Positions 1 to 10,247 of a stretch of DNA of 64,000 bases are shown here, in pieces. The notes below the pieces were generated by a model that saw only the letters and a program-made list of their open reading frames with translations, did no database searches and was not told the DNA's origin. The stretch spans positions 62,001 through 126,000 of the forward strand of contig NZ_CANMJB010000002.1 in NCBI RefSeq assembly GCF_947498175.1, written 5' to 3'. Numbering within the stretch: position 1 is the first letter of the stretch; each line of letters opens with the position of its first letter. Source of the DNA: an uncultured Algimonas sp. (GTDB lineage Bacteria > Pseudomonadota > Alphaproteobacteria > Caulobacterales > Maricaulaceae). A program made the position numbers and the translations under genes.

Positions 1-113
1 TGGGCGGCATGCCATGGGTCGAGGACGGGAACGGCTTCTGGTACGTGACCGGCATCATCGTCGTCATCGGCATCGTCCAGTTGGCCGTGTTCCGGCTGGT
101 GAAATGGATCTAG
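1..113 (+). CDS. CorA/ZntB-family divalent metal transporter, C-terminal fragment
   Basis: Only the last 36 codons are inside the window, ending in TAG at 111-113. The tail reads GGMPWVEDGNGFWYV and is followed by a hydrophobic helix (about VTGIIVVIGIVQLAVF) and a short basic end, LVKWI. In CorA/ZntB proteins the periplasmic loop between the two C-terminal helices is followed by exactly this kind of last helix and basic tail, so this is most likely the end of TM2 of a CorA/ZntB transporter. The substrate (Zn2+ or Mg2+) cannot be told from this fragment. The next gene starts 60 bp downstream on the same strand. Confidence 0.6.
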   Translation, partial: GGMPWVEDGNGFWYVTGIIVVIGIVQLAVFRLVKWI

Positions 114-173
114 GCATGGCAGGGCGGGCGGAGCCGTCCGCCTCAGGCGGCGCGTAAGGGAGGTTGAAGCGCC

Positions 174-1220
174 GTGGACCTGCTTCTCGATTTCGCCAAC
201 AGTTTCGTCACGCAGCTGCGCTCGCCGACCCTCGCCTTCCTGATCGGCGGGGCGTTGCTCGCCGCGCTGGGCTCCAAGCTGACCGTGCCGGACGCGATCT
301 ACCAGTTCATCATTTTCGTCCTCCTCATGAGCATCGGCCTGCATGGCGGGATGGAGATCCGCGATGCGGATCTGGCCGCGCTGGCCCTGCCGGCGCTGAT
401 GGCGACCCTGACGGGGGTCGTCTGCGTGCTGCTCGGCTGGCTGACCCTGGCCCGGCTTCCCGGCATCCGGTTCGACGACGCTATCGCCACGTCCGGCCTG
501 TTCGGCGCGGTCAGCGCCTCGACGCTCGCCGCCGCCATCGTGGTGATGCAGCAGGAAAACGTCGCCTACGAAGCGTGGGCGCCGGCGCTCTACCCGTTCA
601 TGGACATCCCCGCGCTCGTGCTCGCCATCGTGATGGCCAGCCTGCACAAACAGAAGGCGAAGGCCCGCGAGGCCGCGGCGGCGGGCGGCGAAGTCGTCGC
701 GGTGAAGCGCGAACGCGTCAAGGTCGGCAAGATCGTCAAGGACAGCTTGCGCGGCTCCGCCCTGTCGGCCCTGATCCTGGGACTGGCCATCGGCCTGCTG
801 GCCGAACCGGGCCGCGTCTACGAGGAATTCTACGAGCCGCTGTTCCGCGGCTTCCTCTCGATCCTGCTGCTGATCATGGGCATGGAAGCCTATTCGCGAC
901 TGTCGGAGCTGCGCGGCGTGGCGCACTGGTTCGCGGTCTATGCGCTGATCGCGCCGATCGCGCACGGGCTGATCGGGTTCGGCCTAGGCTATGTCGCCCA
1001 TGTGCTGGTCGGGTTTTCGCCCGGCGGGGTCGTCATCCTGGCGATCATCGCGGCGTCCAACTCCGACATTTCCGGACCGCCGACCTTGCGCGCGGGCATC
1101 CCGTCGGCCAATCCCGCGTCCTTCATCGGGTCGTCCACCAGCATCGGCACGCCGATCGCCATCGCCGTCTGCATCCCGCTCTTCCTCGCGCTGGGCGAGA
1201 TGGTATTCGGCGCGACATAG
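174..1220 (+). CDS. SbtA-type sodium-dependent bicarbonate permease
   Basis: A 348-residue, very hydrophobic membrane protein of the SbtA (DUF897) family, which imports HCO3- with Na+ across the inner membrane. It begins MDLLLDFANS and has about ten hydrophobic segments. A Lys/Glu-rich cytoplasmic loop near residues 158-190 separates the two halves, as in cyanobacterial SbtA. The start is GTG at 174, preceded by AAGGGAGG at a suitable distance. It is followed after 12 bp by a PII-like gene (1233-1547), the usual SbtA-SbtB arrangement, which supports the family call. A second, more divergent SbtA lies at 45128-46108. Bicarbonate is inferred from the family; other anions are possible. Confidence 0.85.
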   Translation: MDLLLDFANSFVTQLRSPTLAFLIGGALLAALGSKLTVPDAIYQFIIFVLLMSIGLHGGMEIRDADLAALALPALMATLTGVVCVLLGWLTLARLPGIRFDDAIATSGLFGAVSASTLAAAIVVMQQENVAYEAWAPALYPFMDIPALVLAIVMASLHKQKAKAREAAAAGGEVVAVKRERVKVGKIVKDSLRGSALSALILGLAIGLLAEPGRVYEEFYEPLFRGFLSILLLIMGMEAYSRLSELRGVAHWFAVYALIAPIAHGLIGFGLGYVAHVLVGFSPGGVVILAIIAASNSDISGPPTLRAGIPSANPASFIGSSTSIGTPIAIAVCIPLFLALGEMVFGAT

Positions 1221-1232
1221 GAAAGGCCCGCC

Positions 1233-1547
1233 ATGTTCTCGAACGCCACCAAGCTGACCGTCATCGCCGAACGCCTGCTGCAGGACCGCCTGATCGACAT
1301 GCTCTATGCGGGCGGGGCCAAGGGCCACACTCTGTTCGACGGCAGCGGCAAGGGCGAACACGGGGACCGCGTCGGCGACCGCGCCTCGGTCATCCACGAC
1401 TTCACCATCGTGCAGATCGACGCCGTCTTCGGAAAGGACCACCAGGCCCGCAAGGTGGCCGAGGAGATCGCCGAAGACGTCTTCATCGACTATGCCGGGA
1501 TCGTCTATCTCTCGCCTGTCGAGGTGATCCGCGCCAAGCGGTTCTGA
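1233..1547 (+). CDS. SbtB-like PII signalling protein
   Basis: A 104-residue cytoplasmic protein matching the PII-like SbtB group. SbtB trimers bind adenine nucleotides (cAMP, AMP, ADP, ATP) and modulate SbtA. The N-terminal strand KLTVIAERLL, the GAKGHT turn and especially the C-terminal FIDYAGIVYL strand resemble the corresponding SbtB segments. It lacks the C-terminal Cys-Gly-Pro-Glu-Gly-Cys redox tail of cyanobacterial SbtB and ends RAKRF. The start is ATG 13 bp after the permease stop with a good AGGAAAGG ribosome site, so the two genes are surely co-transcribed. It probably gates the adjacent permease. Confidence 0.8.
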   Translation: MFSNATKLTVIAERLLQDRLIDMLYAGGAKGHTLFDGSGKGEHGDRVGDRASVIHDFTIVQIDAVFGKDHQARKVAEEIAEDVFIDYAGIVYLSPVEVIRAKRF

Positions 1548-2346
1548 GGACGCGGGCGGAGCTTCCCGTTTCCCTCGATCCGGGATCCATTTCCCAGCCG
1601 TTCCGGTCATCCCGGCCGGCCTGTGACGACCCCCGGTCGAGTCCGGGGTGAGGAGCGTGTCGTCATTCCGGACACGGGGTGCCGGGGGTGGAATTCCGGG
1701 GCTGTTCGTCGAGGTGGACGCGATACTGTCATTCGCGCACGCCTTCGCGTGCGACCGGACCGCCCCGTCCGGCAAGGAGTGCTGCGTGTCTTGCGCCGCC
1801 GGCGATGGGCGGCACGAGGCGCAGGCCCTGCCTCCCGCGACGGGAAGGAAGGGAAGATACCGTTTCTCACGAGGGCAGGGCCCGCGCGGGGAAGTCCGGC
1901 CTTTTCGCCGTCACCCGTGGCCGCCCCTTCGTCCCCCGGCTTGCGCCCCGTTGGGGGCGACCGCGGTCTCGGCCGGGGAGTCCGCGTAAAACGGCACGGT
2001 CCCGGCGTCCAAGGCGCGCGCGGCCCGGTCGGACCAGCGGCGGCACACCGATGAAGCGTCGGGGGAGAGATGCGGCGTGTACGACGCGCGGACCTCTCAC
2101 CGGTCTGTCCCGGTCCCCCTACCGTCCGCCCGGCCGGTGGTCTGCTACACCACGGTCCGAAGCGACAGCGAAGGATCGGCGCGGACGAAGGGACGGGGTC
2201 GCCCGCCTTTTCGTGTTTTCCCGCTCGGACCGACCAGCCCTGGCTTCCGGTCCCCGCCGTCCGAAGGGTCGTACACCCCCCTCGTGCCTGGCGAAGAACG
2301 GGCCCAACATACCGCACATTCGGGTAGTTAGGATATAATTCCCAAA
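1548..2346. other. Gene-free region, about 800 bp
   Basis: No reading frame here has a ribosome site together with protein-like composition; the open frames are Arg/Pro/Gly-rich products of high GC. It lies between the plus-strand SbtA/PII pair and the end of the minus-strand methyltransferase, so it is a convergent gap that need hold no promoter. Its left third contains short palindromes, including the dispersed element at 1627-1652 and a GATCCGGGATCC palindrome near 1578. I see no tRNA, no convincing U-tract terminator and no recognisable remnant gene. Confidence 0.6.
1627..1652 (-). repeat. Dispersed palindromic repeat, copy 1
   Basis: Read on the minus strand this starts CTCACCCCGGACTCGACC and continues with a GGGGG run. 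It is a short hairpin (CCCCGG/CCGGGG arms around TCGAGT). A close relative lies at 52293-52318 on the plus strand. Both copies are in gene-free stretches next to further palindromes. Small mobile palindromes of this kind are common between alphaproteobacterial genes; I have no named family for this one. Confidence 0.5.
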
Positions 2347-3030
2347 TTAATTTCGCAAACCCAATGATTTCAACGCCGAGCGCGGGCCGATTAAGGGGCA
2401 TAAACGCGGATGGATTGCATTCGGCCCCGTTTCAGGGCCCTGCTCCGTTTCAGGGCCGTATTCCGTTTCAGGGGCGTCGAACGCTTCGACGCGCCATCGC
2501 GCCGTGCGCCGCGTGAACACCGCCGGGCCGGGCCGCATCGCTCGCGTCAACAGGTCGTGCACCCGGGCCGGCCGGCTCGACGTGTCGGCGAAATCGACAT
2601 GGTGGTGCGCCAGCACCAGCCGCCCACCCGGTGCCAGCCGCAACCGCCGGCCGAGCCGGGCGATCTCCCGCGGCGTCAGGTAATAGAGGACTTCCGCGAT
2701 CACGATCAGGTCGAACGGCGTATCCGGCGCGCCGTCCGGCAACAGCGCCCGTTCGATGCTGACGCGCGGACTGCCGGCGCGCGCCCGGGTCAGGGCCACC
2801 GCGCTGGGCGCGCCGTCCAGCGCGTGCAGGCGCAGCGCCCGCGCCGCGAGCAGGCGCGTGTTCGACCCGTTCCCGCAGCCCAGTTCCAGCCCGCGCCCGC
2901 GCGTGCGGCCGCAGGCGTGGGCGACGGCGCGACGCTTCACCGCTTCGTCGCGGCGCTCATACGTTCCCCACGGGTCGGGATCGGCCCGGAACACGGCCTC
3001 GAACCCGTCGATGCGGATCGGGGCGCTCAC
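2347..3030 (-). CDS. NodS-like SAM-dependent methyltransferase
   Basis: A 227-residue class I methyltransferase. Motif I is LELGCGNG at residues 48-55 and the post-I acidic residue is in LHALDGAP. The segment DLIVIAEVLYYL matches the NodS group, which N-methylates a de-acetylated amino sugar during Nod-factor synthesis. It is the last gene of a four-gene minus-strand block and overlaps the PIG-L deacetylase by 4 bp (ATGA). The deacetylase/NodS pairing suggests methylation of a freshly exposed amine. The last 45 residues carry a short repeat (PETEYG, PETEQG, PETGP) encoded by three near-copies of a CCGTTTCAGGGCC unit and look like a non-essential extension. Confidence 0.8.
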   Translation of the reverse strand: MSAPIRIDGFEAVFRADPDPWGTYERRDEAVKRRAVAHACGRTRGRGLELGCGNGSNTRLLAARALRLHALDGAPSAVALTRARAGSPRVSIERALLPDGAPDTPFDLIVIAEVLYYLTPREIARLGRRLRLAPGGRLVLAHHHVDFADTSSRPARVHDLLTRAMRPGPAVFTRRTARWRVEAFDAPETEYGPETEQGPETGPNAIHPRLCPLIGPRSALKSLGLRN

Positions 3031-3659
3031 AGGTGGAACCGTTCCACCGGCGCGGTGAAGCGCTGGAACAGAGGCTGGTCGATGGCGAAATTCCAGTCCG
3101 CATCCGTGATCGCGCCCAGCTGCGTGGCGTAGTGCAACAGCGCTTCGGCCTTGCGCACGCGGTAGGGCGCGATGTCGATCGCCAGCTCGGCATCCGGCGG
3201 CGGGCGGCGGCCGTCTTCATGCGGCCAGACCAGATAGTTCAGTACCCGCGCCCGCGTCCGGCCCCGGCATATATGGTGCGCCGCGCGGTGGTCGGCATGG
3301 TTGTCGAAAGGCGACGGCAGGGCGACCGCGTCGAAGGGCCGGGACAGCAGCGCGTCGAGCCGGTCCGGCCGGTCCCACCGGTCCGATCCGCCGTCCGGCA
3401 GGTCCATGAAATGCACCCGGTCCCCGGCCACGCCCAGATGGGCCAGCGCGGCCCGGCTTTCGCGGCGGCGCGCGGCGCGCAGGCGGTGCGGCGGATAGGC
3501 CGCCGATCCCGGATGGGACGCCGCGCCGTCGCTGACGATGGCGACCGTGACCCGCCCGCCTTGCGCGCGAACGTGCTGGATCAACCCGCCGCAGCCGATC
3601 ACCTCGTCGTCCGGATGCGGCGCGACGACCAGCAGGTCGCTGATGGTCGCAGGGTTCAT
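3027..3659 (-). CDS. PIG-L (LmbE) family zinc deacetylase
   Basis: A 210-residue PIG-L/LmbE fold protein. The zinc motif HPDDE is at residues 15-19 (VVAPHPDDEVIGCGG), and the distal histidine motif is in DNHADHRAAHH. Family members remove N-acetyl groups from GlcNAc-type sugars (GlcNAc-PI, GlcNAc-Ins in mycothiol, GlcNAc-malate in bacillithiol). It overlaps its neighbours by 4 bp on both sides, so it is translationally coupled to the acyl-CoA dehydrogenase homologue upstream and the NodS-like methyltransferase downstream. The substrate is unknown; a sugar added by the first gene's glycosyltransferase is the simplest guess. No signal peptide is seen, so it should be cytoplasmic. Confidence 0.85.
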   Translation of the reverse strand: MNPATISDLLVVAPHPDDEVIGCGGLIQHVRAQGGRVTVAIVSDGAASHPGSAAYPPHRLRAARRRESRAALAHLGVAGDRVHFMDLPDGGSDRWDRPDRLDALLSRPFDAVALPSPFDNHADHRAAHHICRGRTRARVLNYLVWPHEDGRRPPPDAELAIDIAPYRVRKAEALLHYATQLGAITDADWNFAIDQPLFQRFTAPVERFHL

Positions 3660-4741
3660 GCCGTGTTGAAGTCCAGACCGCCCGTCGGTCCGTTCGCCAG
3701 CACGGCTTCGGCGACCGCGTCCAGACTGCCGTCCGGGTTGGGCTGGCGGATATAGACGGCCAGGTCAGACAGGTGCGTGGCCAGCGGATGCGGGTGCATC
3801 AGGCCCGACAGGCCGACGGCGCGCTGCACGCGCATGATCTGGCGTTCCGCGCACTCCAGCACGCGGTGCCGCGCCGCGTCCACGCGCGGCAGCAGGTCCG
3901 GATCGGACGGCTCGTAGGCATGGGCGGCCATCATCACCGCGTCGATGGCGGTCTGGGCCTCCGAGAAACTTTCGGCGATGCGGCGCCGTTGCACCGGGTG
4001 CCCGGCGCGTTCGCGTTCCGTCAGCGCCGCCACCAGCCGGTCGTGCAATCCCGCCACCGCGCCCGCCTGCACGGCGGCGAAACGAAGCCCGCCGCCGGAA
4101 AAGTGCGGCTGGCGCTGATACAGCCCCGGTCCGCCCACGGGACCGGCGCGCGCCGGGCGCGCTCCGTCCCAGCTTACGATATGGGTTTCCGAACGCTGCA
4201 TCCCGACCGGCTGCCACCAGCTGCGGTCCGTGCGCGATGTCGCCTCGTCCAGTTCCACCAGCCACATCCGCACATGGTCCGGACTGTCGGCGCGGGTCGT
4301 GACCAGCGCGTGGGTCAGCAGCCCCGCGCCCGAGGCGAAGCTCTTGGCCCCGCGCAGGCGGCCCTCGTCCTCGCGCAGCGGATTGCCGCGATGGTCGTTG
4401 TTCCAGACCCCCGCGCGGTGGCCCCGGCGCTGGGCGGTTTCGGCCCAGCCGCGCTGGTCTTCGCTGCCATAGAGGCGGACCAGTTGCAGCGCGTTGACAT
4501 GGCCTTCGAACAGGCGGCCAAGTGCGGCGTCTTTTCGCCCCGCCGCGATCATGCGGCGGATGGTGCGCGCGACGCTGGCGGGATCGTCATAGGTCAGGAT
4601 GTCGTCCGTGCCGAGCGCGGCGAAGCGGGATTGCAGTCCCTCCGGCGTGAACGGCAGGCGCGGGTCGTCGGGCCTGTCGTCGGCCAGTTTTCCGGCTGGG
4701 GCGGAGTCCGCGTCCGACGACCTGTTGCGAAGATCGGGCAT
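3656..4741 (-). CDS. Acyl-CoA-dehydrogenase-fold flavoprotein
   Basis: A 361-residue protein of the acyl-CoA dehydrogenase superfamily. The flavin-binding middle-domain signature is visible as LRGAKSFASGAGL near residues 125-140, and the C-terminal half is helical. The region that normally carries the catalytic Glu loop instead reads YIRQPNPDG. This is closer to the monooxygenase-like members of the fold (DszC or nitroalkane-oxidase type) than to true beta-oxidation enzymes. It starts on ATG overlapping the glycosyltransferase stop (TGATG) and overlaps the PIG-L gene by 4 bp. With sugar-modifying partners it is unlikely to serve ordinary fatty-acid degradation; the reaction is unknown. Confidence 0.75.
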   Translation of the reverse strand: MPDLRNRSSDADSAPAGKLADDRPDDPRLPFTPEGLQSRFAALGTDDILTYDDPASVARTIRRMIAAGRKDAALGRLFEGHVNALQLVRLYGSEDQRGWAETAQRRGHRAGVWNNDHRGNPLREDEGRLRGAKSFASGAGLLTHALVTTRADSPDHVRMWLVELDEATSRTDRSWWQPVGMQRSETHIVSWDGARPARAGPVGGPGLYQRQPHFSGGGLRFAAVQAGAVAGLHDRLVAALTERERAGHPVQRRRIAESFSEAQTAIDAVMMAAHAYEPSDPDLLPRVDAARHRVLECAERQIMRVQRAVGLSGLMHPHPLATHLSDLAVYIRQPNPDGSLDAVAEAVLANGPTGGLDFNTA

Positions 4742-5847
4742 CAGACCGCCGCCATCTGCCGGGCGGGCGCGTCCATTTCGCGCGCAAGGATCGCGCGCGC
4801 CTGATCCAGCGCCATGTCGGGGGTTAATTGCGGATCGGGCAGGGCCTGCGTGACAAAGGCGTCGGCGGAACGGGCCCGGTTCCAGGCCCGCTGCACGGCC
4901 ATCCGGTCCAGCCCGAGCCGGTCGGCCGCCCGCGCGACCCGGCCGGCATCGTCATGGGCGAAGCCCCGGCGCAATTCCGCCGACAGCTGGTAGAGGTGCA
5001 GATAGCGGCGCGGATCGACGACCTTGAAAGGCTCGCCGCGCGCGGCCTGTGCGTCCTCGCGCACCAGCGCTTCGGCCAGCCCGCCGCACGCCCGGCCGGT
5101 GCGGCGCGAACTGGTCAGCACGCGCACGGACCGGTCCTGGCGCACGCGGTAGCCCCAGCGGCGGGCCTCGGCGACCATGCGCGTATCCTCGTCGCTGGGA
5201 ACGGACGGGCAGCCGCCGATGGCGTAGTAGACGTCGCGGCGCAGGGCGATCGACGCGCCGTAGCCCTGGGGGTGGGGATCGGGACTGTCATGGGCGACCG
5301 GGTCGATGCGGCGGCGCGCCCGGTGCAGGTCGTGGTAATGATGCTCGTGCGGGGCGCGGATGACGTTGCCCTGATTGTCGTCGCGCCAGATGTCGCCGCA
5401 GACCATGTCGGCCTCGCCCATCAGGGCGCGCGTTGCGCTCAGCCAATGGCGGTCCACCAGCGTGTCGGCGTCGGTCGTGAACAGGATCGCCTCCTCGACG
5501 GGAAAGGCGCGCGTGCCTTCCTGCAGCGCGGCCCGGCGCACCCGGCCGGCATGCGGCTGCGGATGGGCGGGCAGGTCCAGGATGCGGATCTCCACCGGGA
5601 AATGGCGTTTTCGTTCTTCGAGGATGTCGCGGCTGTCGTCGCCGTTTCCGTCCAGTGCGACGACGAGGCAGCCGCGCGGGTCGCGCAGGTCCCGGAACGC
5701 CGTCGCCAGCGCCGACAGAAAGCCGGGCAGTCGGCGCGCCTCGGCCTTGGCGGGCACGCAGACGATGCAGGGCGCGCGGTCATAGGCGCGCGGCCCGTAG
5801 CGGCCCGTGCGGGGCGGGACGAAGTCATATAGGTCGGCGTCGTTCAT
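4741..5847 (-). CDS. Family 2 (GT-A) glycosyltransferase
   Basis: A 368-residue soluble GT-A glycosyltransferase and the first gene of the four-gene block. It opens with a nucleotide-sugar-binding strand (CIVCVPAKAEARRLPG, about residues 27-42). Then come VVALDGNGDDS and the metal-binding DxD motif LFTTDADTLVD (DAD at 126-128). There are no membrane helices or signal peptide, so it acts in the cytoplasm on a soluble or membrane-peripheral acceptor. The flavoprotein, deacetylase and methyltransferase follow with overlapping stops and starts, which argues for one pathway making a modified glycoside. The promoter must lie in 5848-6077, which otherwise shows nothing. Confidence 0.82.
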   Translation of the reverse strand: MNDADLYDFVPPRTGRYGPRAYDRAPCIVCVPAKAEARRLPGFLSALATAFRDLRDPRGCLVVALDGNGDDSRDILEERKRHFPVEIRILDLPAHPQPHAGRVRRAALQEGTRAFPVEEAILFTTDADTLVDRHWLSATRALMGEADMVCGDIWRDDNQGNVIRAPHEHHYHDLHRARRRIDPVAHDSPDPHPQGYGASIALRRDVYYAIGGCPSVPSDEDTRMVAEARRWGYRVRQDRSVRVLTSSRRTGRACGGLAEALVREDAQAARGEPFKVVDPRRYLHLYQLSAELRRGFAHDDAGRVARAADRLGLDRMAVQRAWNRARSADAFVTQALPDPQLTPDMALDQARAILAREMDAPARQMAAV

Positions 5848-6077
5848 GATCCGGCTCTCCCATGTTCCTGTCCGCAGGCGGTTTCCCGGACAGTTTCTCA
5901 GTCAGACAGTTTTCGGGCGGTCCGCCCCGACCGGGAGCCGGACGGATGTCGCCACCTTGTATTACGAACGAGGCGGCGATCCGTTCGCGGCCAAATCCGA
6001 ACCGAATGCCTGCGGTTAAGCGGTCGCGTTCGAAAACAGCCGCGGACTTATCAACGCCTTCGAAGGATTTTGCGATT

Positions 6078-7504
<1,427 letters not shown>

Positions 7505-7508
<4 letters not shown>

Positions 7509-10081
7509 GCGCCGTCCAGGATGGCGGCGACGGCATTCGACAGCGACGTGTCGTCGATCGGCTTGGTCAGCACGCGGGTGCCGTCGAGCTCCGCCGGAAT
7601 ATCCAGCCCGGAGCCGTAGCCCGTGACGAACAGGAACGGCACGCCGTCCGTCTTCAGGCGGCGGGCGATGTCGAAGGACACGACCCCGCGCAGGTTCATG
7701 TCCAGCACGGCGAAGTCGAACGTCTCCCGGTCGAGCATTCGCATCGCTTCCTTGACCGTGCTGCAGGTCTCGACCACCTCCGCGCCCAGCTCGGTCAGGC
7801 TCTCCACCATGTCCATGGCCAGCACCAGATTGTCCTCGACCAGCAGCACGCGGCGGTCGCTGGCCGCCATCTCGACCTTGCCGATCATGCCGACGACGCC
7901 GCCGTCCGGCGCGGTCTCGTCCTCGCTGATTTCCGTCAACGTATCGGGCGGCAGGGTGAAGTCGAAGGTCACGCCGCCTTCCGGGTAGGCCAGATCGGCG
8001 GTGCCGTCGAATTCGTAGGGTATGGCGCGTTCGATCAGCGACCGGCCGAAGCCCTGGCGCTCCGGTTCCGTCACGCGCGGCCCGCCCAGTTCCTGCCAGT
8101 TGAAGGCCAGCCCGGCGTCCGAAAGCGACCAGCGCGCCCGCACCAGCCCGTCCGGCGTGCTGAGCGCTCCGTATTTGGCGGCGTTGGTGACGACTTCGTG
8201 GAAGACGAGCGCGACGATCGGCGCGACATCCGGGCGCAGGCCGATGCGCGGCCCAGCGAGCAGGTATTGCGCGCCGTCCGGGCTGGCATAGGGTTTGAGC
8301 TCGGTTTCCAGGATGCGGCGCAGCGAAACGCCCTTCATCGTGTTCGACACGGCCAGGTCGTGCGCGGCGGCCAGGGCCGCGATGCGCTGCTCCAGCGCCT
8401 GCGCGTAGCTTTCCAGCGAGGCGGACGAGGACTTGGCCTGCCGCGACAGCGAACGGATCAGGGCGAGGATGTTCTTCACCCGGTGATTGAGTTCGGCGAT
8501 CATCAGGTCCTGCTGGCGCTGGTGGTTGACCAGGTCCTTGTGGCGCAGCATCTGCGCGCGCTCGCCCTTGGCCGTGATCTGGGTCAGCAGGATCTGCAGT
8601 TCGCGCCCGGCCTCCTTGTCGAAGGCGGACCAGTCCATGCTCCAGCCGTCCTGTTCTTCCAGATAGGCGGCGAAGCTCTGGCGCGGGTGCAGGCGGGCGC
8701 CAAAATGGCCGGTGACGATGGTCTTTTCCGGCTTGCCGGCCCAGTTGACCTTGCGGGTCTTGCCGTCCCGGAAGAACATGAGCTGCAGCGGGTAGGCCGC
8801 CGTGCAGCGGATCAGCATGCAGCCGGCCGAATGGCCGGCATCCGCGTCGCCCACCCATTTCCCGTGCACCAGCGACGACGTGCTCTCGATCAGGTCTTCT
8901 TCGTCGGGCTTGCGCGCCGCGATCACGCGAATGAGGTCGGAAGACGGTGTGGAGCCCAGGACCTGCACCCGGTCGTCGCGGATGACCGCGACGCCGTCGC
9001 TTTCGACGACACCTTGCAGGATCGGGCCGAGGTCCGCGAAGGCGTGCAGCAGATCGGTCGCCGCGTCGGTTTCGGCCAGGATCCGGCTGCGGCTCTGGCC
9101 CGCCATGGCCCGGGCCGAGGACCGTTCGACCTCGATCTTCTGCTGGATGACGAGGGAGATGAGCTGCCCGAACAGTTCGACCGCGATGCGCAGGTCCGAT
9201 CCGATCGTCTTGTCGCTCATATGGTGGCAGGCGAACATCCCCCACAGGCGTCCCGCGACCACCAGCCCGATGGTCAGCGTCGCGCCGACGTTCATGTTCT
9301 TCAGATATTCGATATGGATGGGCGAAACGCCGCGCAGATGCGCCAGGCCGAGGTCGAGCGGCGGCAGGTCATCGGTCACGGCCAGCACGGGCACGGGGTC
9401 GGCCGCGACGTCCGTCAGGATGCGGACGGGGTTCTTGATCTGCAGCGCCCGCGCCTGGACCGGCACGTCCCAGGCCGGGTAACGCAAGCCGAGAAAGCTG
9501 TCGGCCTTGGCGGCACGCGATTCGGCCACGACTTCGCCGTCGCCATTGTCGGCATAACGGTAGGCCTTGACGCGGTCATAGCCCGTCAGATCCCGCAGGC
9601 CGTGCGTGCAGACCTTCAGCAGGCCCTGGATCGTGCGCTGGTGGCTGGCCTTGTCGAGCAGGACGCGCATGCGTTCGACCGGCGAGCGGCGGTCCTCGCG
9701 CGGCGGCTCGGCCGGCTCGAATTCGATCACGGCGAGCTTGTCCGGGTTGCGGTGCGCGAACAGCTCCACCCGGACGCCGTCGCGCATCATCGACCCGACA
9801 CGTTCGCGCTGGCGCGCCGCCGTGGACATGCTCAGCATGTTGCGGATGTCGTGGACGAGCTGGCGCCCCAGCAATTCGACGAAATCCGTGCCCAGCAGGG
9901 TGCGCGCCGGAAGGCCGAGCACGTCGGCCGTGTTCGCGCTCGCATAGTCGATGCGGACCATGTCGAGATCCCCGGCCAGCAGGCAGCCGAACGGCTGGAT
10001 CTGTCCGGGCGTATGGATCGGTTCGGCGTCGCAATTGTCGAGCGCGAGCTGTTCGTCCTGACTCAGAAAGGCTTTGGCCAT
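7505..10081 (-). CDS. bphP: Bacteriophytochrome: PAS-GAF-PHY, HWE histidine kinase and receiver
   Basis: An 858-residue red/far-red photoreceptor. The biliverdin-binding Cys17 lies in DNCDAEPIHTPGQIQPFG. The GAF domain has YPAWDVP and GVSPIHIEYLKNM, and the PHY tongue has HPRQSF. The output module is an HWE/HisKA_2 kinase (ELNHRVKNIL, then FHEVVTNAAKYGALS). A C-terminal receiver domain is fused on, with the likely phospho-acceptor Asp near residue 794 in FAVLDMNL and the conserved Lys in VLTKPID. The start has GAGGAA just upstream. The chromophore-making bphO is divergent across 166 bp, so both probably share a control region. The fused receiver may act as an internal phosphate sink or pass the signal on. 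Confidence 0.93.
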
Positions 10082-10247
10082 CCGTTCCTCGATCTATTGG
10101 GCCGCGCCGTCCATCGCAGACTTGAGCGCGCCTGTTAACAAAGCGGTCCGGCGGGCGATAGGGCGCCATCGCAGCCCTTTCCTACGGGCTCTGAAGCGGA
10201 GCGTTATCCTCTGGCCACACGCCCGCCAAGCGCTATAGGCCACGGTC

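Noticed and set aside
1627-1652. tRNA T-arm from GGTCGAGTCC
   Set aside because: The sequence is one arm of a GC palindrome, and no other tRNA parts surround it.
2089-2159. tRNA-like 71-base segment on the minus strand with complementary ends CGGACC/GGTCCG
   Set aside because: No T-loop GTTC-type sequence, no acceptable D or anticodon arms and no conserved 3' end, so it is not a tRNA.
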